DNA from: Mactra quadrangularis
Lineage: Eukaryota; Mollusca; Bivalvia; Venerida; Mactridae
NCBI GenBank assembly: GCA_025267735.1
Contig: CM046297.1
Span: forward strand, 15,650,011-15,714,010
Direction of reading: 5' to 3'
Length of the DNA: 64,000 nt
Below are positions 54,293 to 64,000 of this stretch, piece after piece. The notes under the pieces are model-generated. The model made no database searches, had not been told where the DNA came from, and saw only the letters and a program-made list of their open reading frames with translations. Both the position numbers and the translations under genes were made by a program. How positions within the stretch are numbered: the stretch's first letter is position 1; each line of letters begins with the position of its first letter.

Positions 54293-56706
54293 TCATTCCT
54301 CCAAGCACATGTGGTCGTTAAAACAATGCTGGTGTACCCCTCGCTCGCCCACCGAACACACTAGGTTGGATTGCCGTCGTCTTTCACTTCTTCGGCTGCG
54401 TACCCAGCAGTCCCGTTGCTGATTTCGACCTTAAATAGATACAGATAAATAAGCGAACCTCATTGAAAGGTGGTTTGAATTTTTACAATTGTATTAAACG
54501 TAAAATAATCGTTTTAAGATAAAGAGATAAACGTATTTAAAATTTTTATTAAGCTATTATACAGTACGAAATATGATGCAATGATTATATCATTACCCCT
54601 CAATGGTACAAGTCGCCTACGCCCATTCATCCGTTGCTGTCGTCCGTATGGGGTGTGTGTTTCTCGTCGCTTGGCGGCCCCTGTTTCTTCTGCCAGCGCC
54701 TCCACTAGCATCTCCATAAACCGTTCTCTACTAACCGGTTGTCGGACAGTTTGTCGATACAAAACGTATGAATTCAGTGTGATTCGGAAAATCAAATTAA
54801 CCACCATTTTCTTCCACACCTGAACATCAACAGAAATAAGAACAATAATACTTTCCATAGAATACAGCTTATGTATATTTTTTCTATAAGTAGTACATGA
54901 ATTTGATTTTTAGCTGTTTTACTTATTCAAATGGAATATGAATATGAATGTTCCATTCTTTTCTAAACAACCAAGCAAGTAAATGCACTGAATCATTGTA
55001 CCCTAGACTAGACATGGTTATAAACACTTATAAATGTATTAATATTCATAAATTAGTTTTAACTCCACGACAAACTAGTTGATATTTTTTACCTTAATAG
55101 TCTTTCTTACTGCGTTATAAAAAACTCATCTGCATGTCTCTGTAGTCCACAGTGCCCCTGGTCTTGTTGTAATGCTCAACTGCGGCAGGCCGACCGTTCT
55201 CATCTCTGGCATTAATGGCCCTCCTTAGTACACGCACAGGCTTCCGTCGACTTTGTGAGCGACCAACATTATCCTGCCTTGTCGGGCGTACGTCTGATGA
55301 CCAGGGTTTGGATTGGCATTCTTGATTAGGTCAGGCATCTGACGATTACTGTGCATTGTTTCTTGAGTAAAATATAATACTACTACATATAACAGGGTTC
55401 GCACTGGTCCTTGAAAGTCCTTGAAATCGATTTTTTCCTTGAAAAGTCCTTAAATTTGATATTTCCTTGAAAAACCCCCAAAAACGTCCTTGAATTTTGC
55501 GCAGTGTCCTGGAATTTTTAAAATCTATCCTTGAAAATACCAAAATGCTCAGAAATATATAATATAATAAAAAATTCCCAGAAAATGTAAAGATCTTGAT
55601 TTTTTTCGTAAAATTGCGATTGTCGTCGAGTCAATACATTCCGAGATGTATACGCGGTCCCGGGTAACGGGTTCCGGACGTTAAACTTTCGTGACGTCAC
55701 TAGTAATGGCTGCGCCCACACTGACTGAATGTTTTTGAGTTACGATTAAATATGGGTAAAACGGGGAGGAAATGTTCTTTCCAGCAGTGTTGATTAGTTA
55801 AATTCAAATGGATTAAACAAAGTAAGGATCCACACTAGGCTTTATGTCGCTCTTGTTTAAAAGAAATTGACATTTCGTCGATGGGGGAAGTGCAATAACA
55901 TCTCACGCTAAAAGTATGAAGCACATTAAAGCAGTGGAAGATACGTCTTCCCTTCAGATTTGGATTAGTCAAACCGGGCTGTTCCTCAACATCAATCATT
56001 GACCTTAAAACGTGTGACAGTAACAATAATGTGATTAAAAGTCCACCTCCACCCACTCCACCCTCTCAGTCTGCATCAAATTCACATGTATTGACAAGGT
56101 TCATAACTCCTTATACATTTTTTACTCCTGTAACAAATACTTACTAAGTCGAGCATGCTGTCTCCTCTGACAGCTCTTGTTACCTTTAAAATGGGTTTTA
56201 TAGCTCATATTTTGTACCAAACGTGTCCTTGAAAAACAATAATGTGTCCTTGAATGTCCTGGAAAAGTCCTTAAATTTGAAGATGAAATTTCTGTATGAA
56301 CCATGATATAAAAAACTGTTAATAGCGAGATACAAGGTTATATCAGTTCAAGACTATAAAATATTAATAGTAAGGTCTGACGTCTTACCTTACATTATAC
56401 TATAACAGTTCGAATTGTGAAAAATTATTAAATGAAATTTGTGGAATAATCAATGTTTAAAGACTTAGATTTAAATGTTAAAAACTATATCATATATTAC
56501 CTGTTAGGTACTTTGAAAACGATAGAAGACGTCTAGGCAGGTCAAGACTACAAAAAAAGTTATCCATGGTCACATGGTAGCCTTTTTGAAGCAGTCGACA
56601 CTCTCGAAGTAGGGTGATCACAACATCCATGCCTTGTAGACCACTGGTTGGGGGCTCGAACACTCTCCCAAGATATTTTGTCATCCGCATAATGTAGCCT
56701 TTTATT
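54293..56706 (-). pseudogene. piggyBac-derived transposase gene, 4 exons seen, 5' truncated
   Basis: The blocks (minus) are A ~56706-56501 (GYHVTMDNFFCSLDL, holding one catalytic Asp of the RNase H-like domain), B 55320-55093 (EHYNKTRGTVDYRDMQ, the last catalytic Asp region), C 54819-54597 (VWKKMVVNLIFR, LNSYVLYRQ) and D 54429-54293 (DCWV, QSNLVCSV, HQHCFNDHM, the Cys/His C-terminal finger, partly eroded). Junctions A-B, B-C and C-D each have GT and AG sites and matching phase (1, 0, 1). A one-base excess in a T6 run near 55122 shifts frame in block B. The N-terminal half of the transposase, with the first catalytic Asp, was not found. Intron-split PGBD genes are often host-domesticated; here the truncation argues for decay. 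Confidence 0.75.
55394..56303. mobile_element. ~910-bp TIR element inside the piggyBac intron
   Basis: The left end GGGTTCGCACTGGTCCTTGA and the right end (inverse of TTTCTGTATGAACC) share GGTTCRYAC-G. Both ends carry many copies of GTCCTTGAA and AAGTCCTTAAATTTGA. The interior includes a GC-richer block (CCGGACGTTAAACTTTCGTG). It is probably a hAT- or kolobok-like non-autonomous element. Confidence 0.5.
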
Positions 56707-57031
56707 TATATAAAGAATAAGGTGCGACTAACGTACCTTTATAACACGTTTTAAAAACAACTTTTTTTATAATTTGAAATAATAACATTTTTTTTTTTAA
56801 AAAGTCAACAATTTTCTTTTCGTCATATTTGATAACAAAACAAGCATAAAATAATTCTTTTTCTAATCCGCTTATAAAGAATTTCGCTTTCAAGAGTGAG
56901 CGACAATTAATGTTTTTCGGTGCGTTGCTTATTTAATTAATTGCGCCAAAATTATTGACGTTGCACGTTTTACAACGTCATATACACTGACCGGAAATGA
57001 CGTAATTTGATGTAAAAAACATTCAGATATC

Positions 57032-60000
57032 ATGAGTAACCATGGGATTGATGCAACCCCTAGGGTAAGGTTCTTGCTAAACATTTACTCTGATACCCCA
57101 AAAAATCGGTCTGAAATTGGCCCGTGGCACTCCATGTAGTGTACAAAAATCGGTCGGTGGCACAGAGGCACAAATCATTATATAATGCATTTTATTTTTA
57201 TGGTGAAATTTCTTGTTAACTTAATTATTTCTAATGATATAGGTAATGGTGACATCACAGAGTTGGTGGACAATTGGAACCACTCACATTGTAAAAGTCA
57301 CTGGACCAAAGGTGACCTTGACCTAGTGTTTGACGTCTAGATATTGTACATTAGCAGCTATACTCAAGAGTTTCTACTGTGATCCTGTACTTTACAAGAA
57401 AATAGTAAGCAGTTTTATGCATTCATTATTTATTATACCCCCGCTTCGAAGAAGAGGGGGGGGTATACTGTTTTACCCTTGTCCGTCCGTCCGTTACAAA
57501 ATTTCCGTCGCAGTTTTCTCAGCAACTATATCATGCAGTACCCTAATACTTTGCATATTGCTTAATCCCATAGTCCCATGTGGTGTAAAGCGATTTCATG
57601 CTCCTTGCTCATCTACTTCCTGTTTGTCGCATATTTTTAGATTTTTGCGGGGGTATCACTAGTGAGCATTAGCTCACAGATTTACTTGTTTTATATCAAA
57701 TTCAGACCATTTATTCATATCAAGAGGTTATTCCATTGAAAGAAAAATATATAACGCATAGTTTTTGTGGTAAAAATATTTGTGTTTTCATTTTCGGTTA
57801 GTGTGTTTTTATACGCCCGTTTTGAAAAAACGGTCGTATTATGTTATGCTGTTGTCCGTCTGTCCGTCTGTCCGTCCGTGGACAATTGCTTGTCCGGATG
57901 ATAACTTAAGAAAGGATATACCTAGGTTCCTCAAATTTTATGTGTGGATAGCCCTTGGGTGGAGGAGGTTCCCTATTGATTTTGAGACCCCAGGGTTAAA
58001 GGTCAAGACCACTGGGACTTAAAATAGGTAAAACTTGTCCGGACAATAACTGAACCACCAATGTACCTAGGTTCACCAAATTTAATGTAAAAGTAGCCCA
58101 TGTGTCAAAGATGTTCCCTATTGGTTTTGGGGCCCCTGGGTCAAAGGTCAAGGTCACAGTGGCATCATATGGGGAAAAAACTTGTCCTGACAATAACTTA
58201 ACAACCAATCTACCTAGGTTCATCAAATTTTATGTGAGAGTAGCCCATGTGTCAAGGATGTCCCCGATCGGTTTTGGGGCCCCTGGGTCAAAGGTCAAGG
58301 TCACAGGGACATCATATTGAAAAACCTTGTCCGGACCATAACTCAACAACGACTGTACCTAGGTTCACCAAATTTTATGTGAAGGTAGCCCATGTGTCAA
58401 GGATGTGCTCTATAGGTTTATGGGGCCCCAGGTTCAAAGGTCAAGGTCACAGTGGCATAATATGGAAAAACTTTGTCCGGGCAATAACTGAACCACCAAT
58501 GTACCTAGGTTCACCAAATTTTATCTGAGAGTAGCCCATGTGTCAAGGATATGCCCTTTTGATTTTGGGGCCCCTGGGTCAAAGGTCAAGGTCACAGTGG
58601 CATCATATTGAAAAACATTGTCCGGGTAATAACTCAACAATGAGTGTACCTAGGTTCACCAAATTTCATGTGAGAGTAGCCCATGTGTCAGGGATATACC
58701 TTATCAGTTTTGAGGAAACAGGTTGAGTTTAAACCTTCAACCAGAAGATATCAAATTACCAAGCTGTGACTTCAAATGTTCAATCAATATGTTGATAAAG
58801 TCAAAATGGCAAACAATGAAACACTTGTCCAGGCAATAACTGAACCACCAATGTACCTAGGTTCACCAAATTTTATGTGAGGGTAGCCCTTGTGTTAAGG
58901 GTATGCCCTATTGGTTTTGGGGCTCCTAGGTCAAAGGTCAAGGTCACAGGGGCATCATATTGAAAAACCTTGTTCGGACAATGACTCATCAACGACTGTA
59001 CCTAGGTTCACCAAATTTCATGTGAAGGTAGCCCATGTGTCAAGGATGTGCCCTATAGGTTTATGGGGCCCCAGGTTTAAAGGTCAAGGTCACAGTGGCA
59101 TAATATGGAAAAACTTTGTCTGGACAATAACTGAACCACCAATGTACCTAGGTTCACCAAATTTTATCTGAGAGTAGCCCATGTGTCAAGGATATGCCCT
59201 ATTGATTTTGGGGCCCCTGGGTCAAAGGTCAAGGTCACAGTGGCATCATATTGAAAAACATTGTCCGGGTAATAACTCAACAATGAGTGTACCTAGGTTC
59301 ACCAAATTTCATGTGAGAGTAGCCCATGTGTCAAGGATATACCTTATCAGTTTTGAGGAAACAGGTCAAGTTTAAACCTTCAACCAGAAGATATCAAATT
59401 ACCAAGCTGTGACTTCAAATGTTCAATCAATATGTTAATAAAGTCAAAATGGCAAACAATGAAACACTTGTCCAGGCAATAACTGAACCACCAATGTACC
59501 TAGGTTCACCAAATTTTATGTGAGGGTAGCCCTTGTGTTAAGGATATGCCCTATTGGTTTTGGGGCTCCTAGGTCAAAGGTCAAGGTCACAGGGGCATCA
59601 TATTGAAAAACCTTGTTCGGACAATAACTCATCAACGACTGTACCTAGGTTCACAAAATTTTATGTGAATGTAGCCCTTGTGTCAAGGATGTTCCCAATA
59701 GGTTTTGGTGCACCAGGCCCAAAGGTCAAGGTCACAGAGGCATCATATCGAAAAACCTAGTCCAGACAATAACTGAACCACCAATGTACCTAGGTTCACA
59801 AATTTTTATGTGAGAGTAGCCCAAGTGTCAAGGTTATCTCCTATAGGTTTTGGGGCCCCTGGGTCAAAGGTCAAGGTCACAGGGGCATCATATTGAAAAA
59901 CATTGTCCGTGTAGTAACTCGACAATGACTGCGCCTAGGTTCACCAAATTTCATGTGAAAGTAGCCCATGGGTCAAGGATGTTCCCTATTGGTTTTGGGG

Positions 60001-62763
60001 CCCCTGGGTCAAGTTTAAACCATCATCCAGAAGATATCAAATTACCAAGCAGTGACTTCAAATGTTCAATAAATATGTTAATAAAGTCAAAATGGCAAAC
60101 AATGGAAATAATGCTATATTTAATAAGTAACATGAATTTAGTTCACCAAATTTTATGTGAGGGTAGCCCATGTGTCAAGGATGTTCCCAATTGGTTTTGG
60201 GTCAAAACTGGGTCAAAGGTCAAGGTCACAGGGGCATCATATGGAAAACCCTTGTCCGAACAATAACTAAACAATGATTGTACCTAGGTTAACCAAATTT
60301 TATGTGAATCAGCCCATTTGTCAAGATGTAATGTGTTGATAGCCCTTTGGTATTTTTGGTTCTGAGGCCCCAGGGTCAAGGTCACTGGAAGTTTGTATGG
60401 GAAAACTTTGTGTCGGTGATAACTCAACCATGGCTGTACCTAGGTTTCAAAATCTTTGCTTTGGATAGCCTTCCAGTTAAGGATGGGACCTATTCTGAGA
60501 TCCCGGGGTCATTGGTCAAGGTCACAGGGACTTCATATGAGATAGAACACAGCATGGACTGCACACGGGCGTATAATGCCCCGCCCAGCGGAGCTCTTGT
60601 TGTGAATAGGTACCTAGGTTTGTCAAATTTGAGTTGATGCTTAACAGAATTCCAATTTGGCACGGCCTAAATATACTACAAATACCACTGTAAATACAAT
60701 ATGTACAATAAACGTCTAAAAAGAATTTTTAAAATAGATAAAAGTTCAGCTAATTGATTGTACATGTAGTATTAAACATTTGAATTTCATTCTTTTCATT
60801 TTGTGTTTCTCTGCTGATTAACTTGTGCACTGCCTTGGCAAAAATAAAACACTCATAACCAGGCCTGGTCAGTGTAAGAAAAAGCTGATTTAAAGACATA
60901 CGAGTACAAGCTGCATAACAGTGATTCTCTAGACAGGGCTATGTGGTGGAAGATCTATCCTGCTGCTGTTTATCCCAGTTCCTGGGACACCAGCAGCAGA
61001 TGATAAATAAACTGACTGGATTTGATTTATGATTGACTTAAGAGAGTGGTTGCTTTACACAATATTCACCATATTTTGTGAACTTTATTCACCTTCTTGG
61101 TGCATTTGTTTACAGTGGCAAACTCGCCTAACTAGCTTTCTTTGATTTTTGTTTTATCAGTTCTAGCTTACTCTTCTGTCAGGAGCTAGATACTTTCTAT
61201 AGAGAACAAGATCAACATTGCTTTCAAACCTCAGACTAATTTGACCATAATACTGATTACTCCAAAGCAGAATAGCAGGACCCTGCACCCTGCCCTTTTT
61301 CTCTCCTCCCTGCTCTTTTAGCCTTTGTCTATGCAGTATTAGTGCATTTGAGACATGTACCCTCAGATATGCCCTGCCCTTTTCTCTGCCTCCCTGCCCT
61401 TTTCTGGATTCTAGAATAATCACTATAGCGTAATGGTTAGCATGTCTGACTTCAAATCTGGAGATTGCGGGTTCAAAACCCGGTCGCGGCAGGTCATACC
61501 CTATACATGAGTTGTCGGCCTTATGGTAGGGTGAGTTAGTACTGGTGATAGAAGTGTCCAGGAAACCTATAGTAGGAAGAGCTGGCCATCCTATATATGA
61601 CCTATATATGTGTTCAATATGACATTAAAATAAAAAAGAATAATCACTACATAAGACCAGTATTCTAATTGGTAAGTTCTGATGTAACTTATCACTGGAT
61701 CAAGGTCTCTGTTAACAAATGTTTTATTATTTTTTACAGCATGCTAAGAGGAGACTTTATTGTAGTAACACTGATGACAAGAAAACAAAGAAAGAAAATG
61801 TAACATCTGGTATGTGTTTCTACCTTTGTTATTTTTGGGGGGTGAACTTCATAGTTAAATGGATTGTATTGGTAATATTACGGCTGTCAGTCAATCTACT
61901 CACCATTCCTGGTATGATGAAATCTAATGATTCAGCTGTTGACCAGGTGCAAACTTTTGTCAGTGACTGACAACTGCTCTACATGATGATTGATGATTTA
62001 GAATCTGTGGTAGGAAGGAGAATGACCACAGAAATTATTTCATAACCAAGCTGTACAAAAGAATGCCTCGCCAAGGAATCCACCTATTTTTTTTTATCAC
62101 TCTTTAATTCAATACTTGATTGTTGTAATGAAGCAGAAGAGCTTAAAGTTTCTGTGAGAACAAACAGAATAGTTTAGGGTTGGTTATTAATAACAACTTT
62201 TCAATGATTACCTGTCTGACTGTCACTCATTCTTTGATTTAAGTGACAATTAATAAGCTTTTTTTATTTTAAAATGATCTTGGGAACTGTTAAGTATACT
62301 TAATTGAATTATTACCATTTTGTAAAATAGTATGACCTACCTAGAACATAATTTCATTTTACAACCTTACTCGCAAGCTTGCTAGTCTCAGCTTGTTTGT
62401 ATTAAAAAAGTTATAGTTAGAGGGCAGTTTAAAGTCTGCTTCCACATACATGTACATGTTCAGCCAACTTTACAATCTTGTACATGTACTATAACTCCTG
62501 ATCATTGAAATCACCCTCAGGAGGCGATCCCTCACTGTACTCATTTACACCTGGATGTGTGGACCAATTGAAGGTTATTTCTTGCTCAAGGAAATAAGCA
62601 GTGGCCTTAGTGGGAATCAAACCTGGGACCTCTCGATCCTACCACTGGACCAGTGCTCCTAATTAAGTGTACCCTAACCACTTACAAGGATGACTGTACT
62701 TATAAATCACTTAGTTACATCTGTACAGTTTTAACTTATTTTTTCAAAGAAAATGAGAGCTAA
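57032..62763 (+). CDS. Low-confidence spliced ORF, 61 aa
   Basis: Four blocks join in frame: 57032-57064 (MSNHGIDATPR, donor GTAAGG), 57243-57311 (VMVTSQSWWTIGTTHIVKVT and GPK, donor GTGACC), 61740-61809 (acceptor ATTTTTTACAG; HAKRRLYCSNTDDKKTKKEN and VTS, donor GTATGT) and 62750-62763 (acceptor TTTTTTCAAAG; ENES, TAA). Phases are 0, 0, 1. No domain is recognised. The second and third blocks are the best supported; block 1 lies near a possible element border, and the last acceptor is weak. Two Helitron-like elements lie in the long intron. Confidence 0.3.
57433..57692 (+). mobile_element. Helitron-like element type A, copy 4 (complete)
   Basis: TTATACCCCCGCTTCGAAGA to GTGAGCATTAGCTCAC and TTACTTGTTTT. 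It has a slightly longer G run and a shorter GTCC microsatellite than copy 1. Confidence 0.85.
57809..60601 (+). mobile_element. Helitron-like element type C with ~143-bp tandem core
   Basis: It begins TTATACGCCCGTTTTGAAAA with the inverted arm AACGGTCGTATTATG and a GTCCGTCT microsatellite. About 18 monomers of ~140-145 bases follow (GTACCTAGGTTCACCAAATT, TAGCCCATGTGTCAAGGAT, TTTTGGGGCCCCTGGGTCAA, AGGTCAAGGTCACAG, TTGTCCGGACAATAACT). It ends with the arm CGGGCGTATAATGCCCCGCC, CAGCGGAGCTCTTGTT. A block of about 643 bases is duplicated inside (58.70 and 59.34 kb landmarks). The open frames along it arise from the repeats and are not genes. Confidence 0.9.
60602..61412. other. Unassigned spacer
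   Basis: A CT-rich stretch near 61270-61410 contains a diverged repeat (CCCTGCCCTTTTTCTC, CCCTGCCCTTTTCTCTGCCT). No exon is seen. Confidence 0.35.
61426..61636 (+). mobile_element. tRNA-derived SINE with perfect 13-bp target duplication
   Basis: A tRNA-like head (A box TAGCGTAATGGTTAGCATG, B box GGGTTCAAAACCC) is followed by a ~130-base body and an A-rich end (CATTAAAATAAAAA). AGAATAATCACTA is present at 61413-61425 and again at 61637-61649. This is a different family from the others in the window, and its intact duplication indicates a fairly recent insertion. Confidence 0.9.
61862..62085 (-). mobile_element. SINE, family A, truncated
   Basis: GCTGTCAGTCAATCTACTCA, GACTGACAACTGCTCTACAT and TTGGTAGGAGGGAGAATG-like blocks match the family A body. 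The tail at left and the tRNA head at right are incomplete. Confidence 0.6.
62495..62665 (-). mobile_element. tRNA-derived SINE, family C
   Basis: GATCATTGAAATCACCCTCA and TATTTCTTGCTCAAGGAAAT match the 7.5-kb copy. The right end is the complement of a tRNA head (GAATCAAACCTGGGACCTCT, CGATCCTACCACTGGACC). Confidence 0.7.
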
Positions 62764-62865
62764 TACTACATGTATCACTTTAGTATTGGCATTGATAGTT
62801 GTCTTTGCTTATGAGGGTCAAGTTTTAAAAAGTATTATATCCTTAGTGCTGTCCAAGACATTTTA

Positions 62866-63128
62866 TTATACCCCCGCTTCGAAGAAGAGGGGGTATACTG
62901 TTTTACCCTTGTCCGTCCGTGCGTCCATCCGTTACAAAATTTCCGTCACAGTTTTCTCAGCAACTATATCATGCAGCAGCCTAATACTTTGCATATTGCT
63001 TCATCCCATAGTCCCATGTGGTGTAAAGCGATTTCATGCTCCTTGCTTATCTACTTCCTGTTTGTCGCATATTTTTAGATTTTGGCGGGGGTATCACTAG
63101 TGAGCATTAGCTCACAGAATTACTTGTT
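62866..63128 (+). mobile_element. Helitron-like element type A, copy 5 (complete)
   Basis: TTATACCCCCGCTTCGAAGA to GTGAGCATTAGCTCAC and TTACTTGTT. About 95 percent identical by eye to copies 2 and 4. Confidence 0.85.
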
Positions 63129-63261
63129 AAAAATTGGTATGCTTATTTATTTGGTCTATATCAACAATGCTGTGAAGAGATATAACTCTGGATGAATGAA
63201 TTTGGAGTTGTTCACTTCAAAATTGCAGAAATTTAGGTTGAAGTTTTTCTTAATTATCTTC

Positions 63262-63707
63262 TAGGGGTGTAACGGTTAACGATATACCGGTTAATATTGC
63301 AATACGACTTTTGACGGTTGTAACCAGTTCGTTTTTCTCAGAACCGGTTTTTCTAGTTATGTACCATACTGATTGTTTTTATCTGAGTCTGAAATTTAAT
63401 GTTTGAATTAATGTTAAAATGTGTTCGAAAACTAGAAATATTTTTTGTAAAGTGAGAGAATTATTATCTTTGAAAGTCCATTCAAAACCTTTTTTCTAAC
63501 TTATTCAAACATTTGCGTAATACGTGTAGATCGTTTGAAAATACAAATATCTATGTACAATGTTGATAAAATTAAGAAGATGCACGGCATTAATTTATGC
63601 TAAGCATGTATGCGCAAAGAACAATATGTATTGCAATATATTGCAATACGGGTTTCGTGTATTGCAATATATTGCAATACGGTTTTTATCGTATTGTTAC
63701 ACCCCTA
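63262..63707. mobile_element. hAT MITE with perfect 8-bp target duplication
   Basis: It runs from TAGGGGTGTAACGGTTAACG to ATCGTATTGTTACACCCCTA and is bordered on both sides by TTATCTTC (63254-63261 and 63708-63715). An 8-bp duplication and TAGGGGTG ends identify the hAT superfamily. The interior has repeated ATTGCAATATATTGCAATAC. No transposase. Confidence 0.9.
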
Positions 63708-63735
63708 TTATCTTCCATACATTTTTTTTTGGGGG

Positions 63736-63995
63736 GGGGGGTTAACACCATAGCAACACATGGTATAGATTGTATCATGGCAGGTAGTCCACCTACTCTC
63801 TGTTCCTGGAAAGGCTTAATCTCTGGGTTTAGCTGTTAACCAACTACTAGGTGCATACTTCTGTCAGTGACTGACTACTGCTCTACATGATTTAGAACCA
63901 GTGGGGAAAGGCTGTAGAAAATTATTATAATCGAACCTACAACCCTTCGATCAGTAGACTTGAGCGCTACCGACTGAGTTAGCCGGACAGGCTTT
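63736..63995 (-). mobile_element. tRNA-derived SINE, family A
   Basis: Left: the shared tail (TTAACACCATAGCAACACAT). Right: the complement of a well-preserved tRNA head whose minus strand reads CCGGCTAACTCAGTCGGTAG, CGCTCAAGTC and GGTTGTAGGTTCGATTA. Head plus body plus tail make this the clearest family A copy. Confidence 0.85.
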
Positions 63996-64000
63996 TCATT

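Noticed and set aside
53614..57166. A 3.55-kb element bounded by TCTGTGCCAC inverted ends around the piggyBac gene
   Set aside because: Only about 10 perfect bases pair, no target duplication or TTAA is present, and the broken type A copy does not resume on the other side; kept only as a note.
58102..60266. Several open frames of 60-138 codons along the type C element (repeated phrases such as GQRSRSQGHHIEK)
   Set aside because: They repeat with the tandem monomer, begin and end with it, and have no domain; they are frames through a satellite-like repeat.
61426..61496. Functional tRNA gene
   Set aside because: A and B boxes are present, but the acceptor stem does not pair, a body and A-rich tail follow, and a 13-bp duplication marks a SINE.
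62753..63100. 115-codon frame starting MRANTTCITLVLALIVVFAYE, suggesting a secreted protein
   Set aside because: Most of it reads through Helitron-like type A copy 5; the signal-like start alone is not enough.

Overview
This is an AT-rich animal nuclear window, most likely from a mollusc and probably a bivalve. It has spliced genes with canonical GT-AG introns and a very heavy load of short mobile elements. The bivalve reading rests on Helitron-like 'pearl/HINE' style elements with central ~145-bp tandem repeats, several tRNA-derived SINE families sharing one tail, and LINE C-termini with a Cys/His knuckle. No species can be named from sequence alone. Most of the long open frames are chance or repeat-derived.

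Genes. (1) 8020-14685, minus: a seven-exon short-chain dehydrogenase/reductase closest in layout to DHRSX. All phases fit and give 334 aa. (2) 17301-18521, plus: a single-exon rhodopsin-class peptide GPCR. (3) 23802-28629, minus: ribosomal protein L41, a 25-residue protein on three coding exons behind a 5'TOP leader exon; its 3.5-kb intron holds a possible small gene on the opposite strand (26939-27555). (4) 36329-40795, plus: a small four-exon gene with a Tudor-like C-terminal domain. It faces a weaker small-protein candidate (33932-35738, minus) across a CpG-bearing gap. (5) 54293-56706, minus: a 5'-truncated piggyBac-derived transposase spread over four exons with matching splice sites. (6) 57032-62763, plus: a low-confidence spliced ORF with consistent phases.

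Mobile DNA. 1-5.5 kb holds LINE remnants, a 1.3-kb TA-flanked mariner-like element, a palindromic MITE and a Helitron-like 3' end. 5.6-12.5 kb (the downstream flank and introns of the SDR gene) carries MITEs, SINEs, and a 436-bp TIR element containing about 187 nt of 18S rRNA next to its right terminus. 19-25 kb holds four MITE families. 37.3-39.4 kb is a 5'-truncated LINE inserted in a Helitron-like element. 40.8-43.5 kb is a short-unit satellite interrupted by a Helitron-like element, followed by a ~425-bp satellite (43.9-46.5 kb). 48.7-49.5 kb is a hAT-like element with a nested SINE. 50.5-52.9 and 57.8-60.6 kb are long Helitron-like elements with tandem cores. 61.4-64 kb holds SINEs and a hAT MITE with a perfect 8-bp target duplication.

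The strongest non-standard observations are: four unrelated-in-sequence element families built on one plan; a nuclear-receptor-like half-site cluster repeated in every monomer of two of them; the 18S fragment captured by a DNA element; an in-frame 84-bp exon-end duplication with a GC donor in the SDR gene; and the intron-bearing piggyBac gene. Splice models are read by eye from phase and consensus. No alignment, expression or database search was available.
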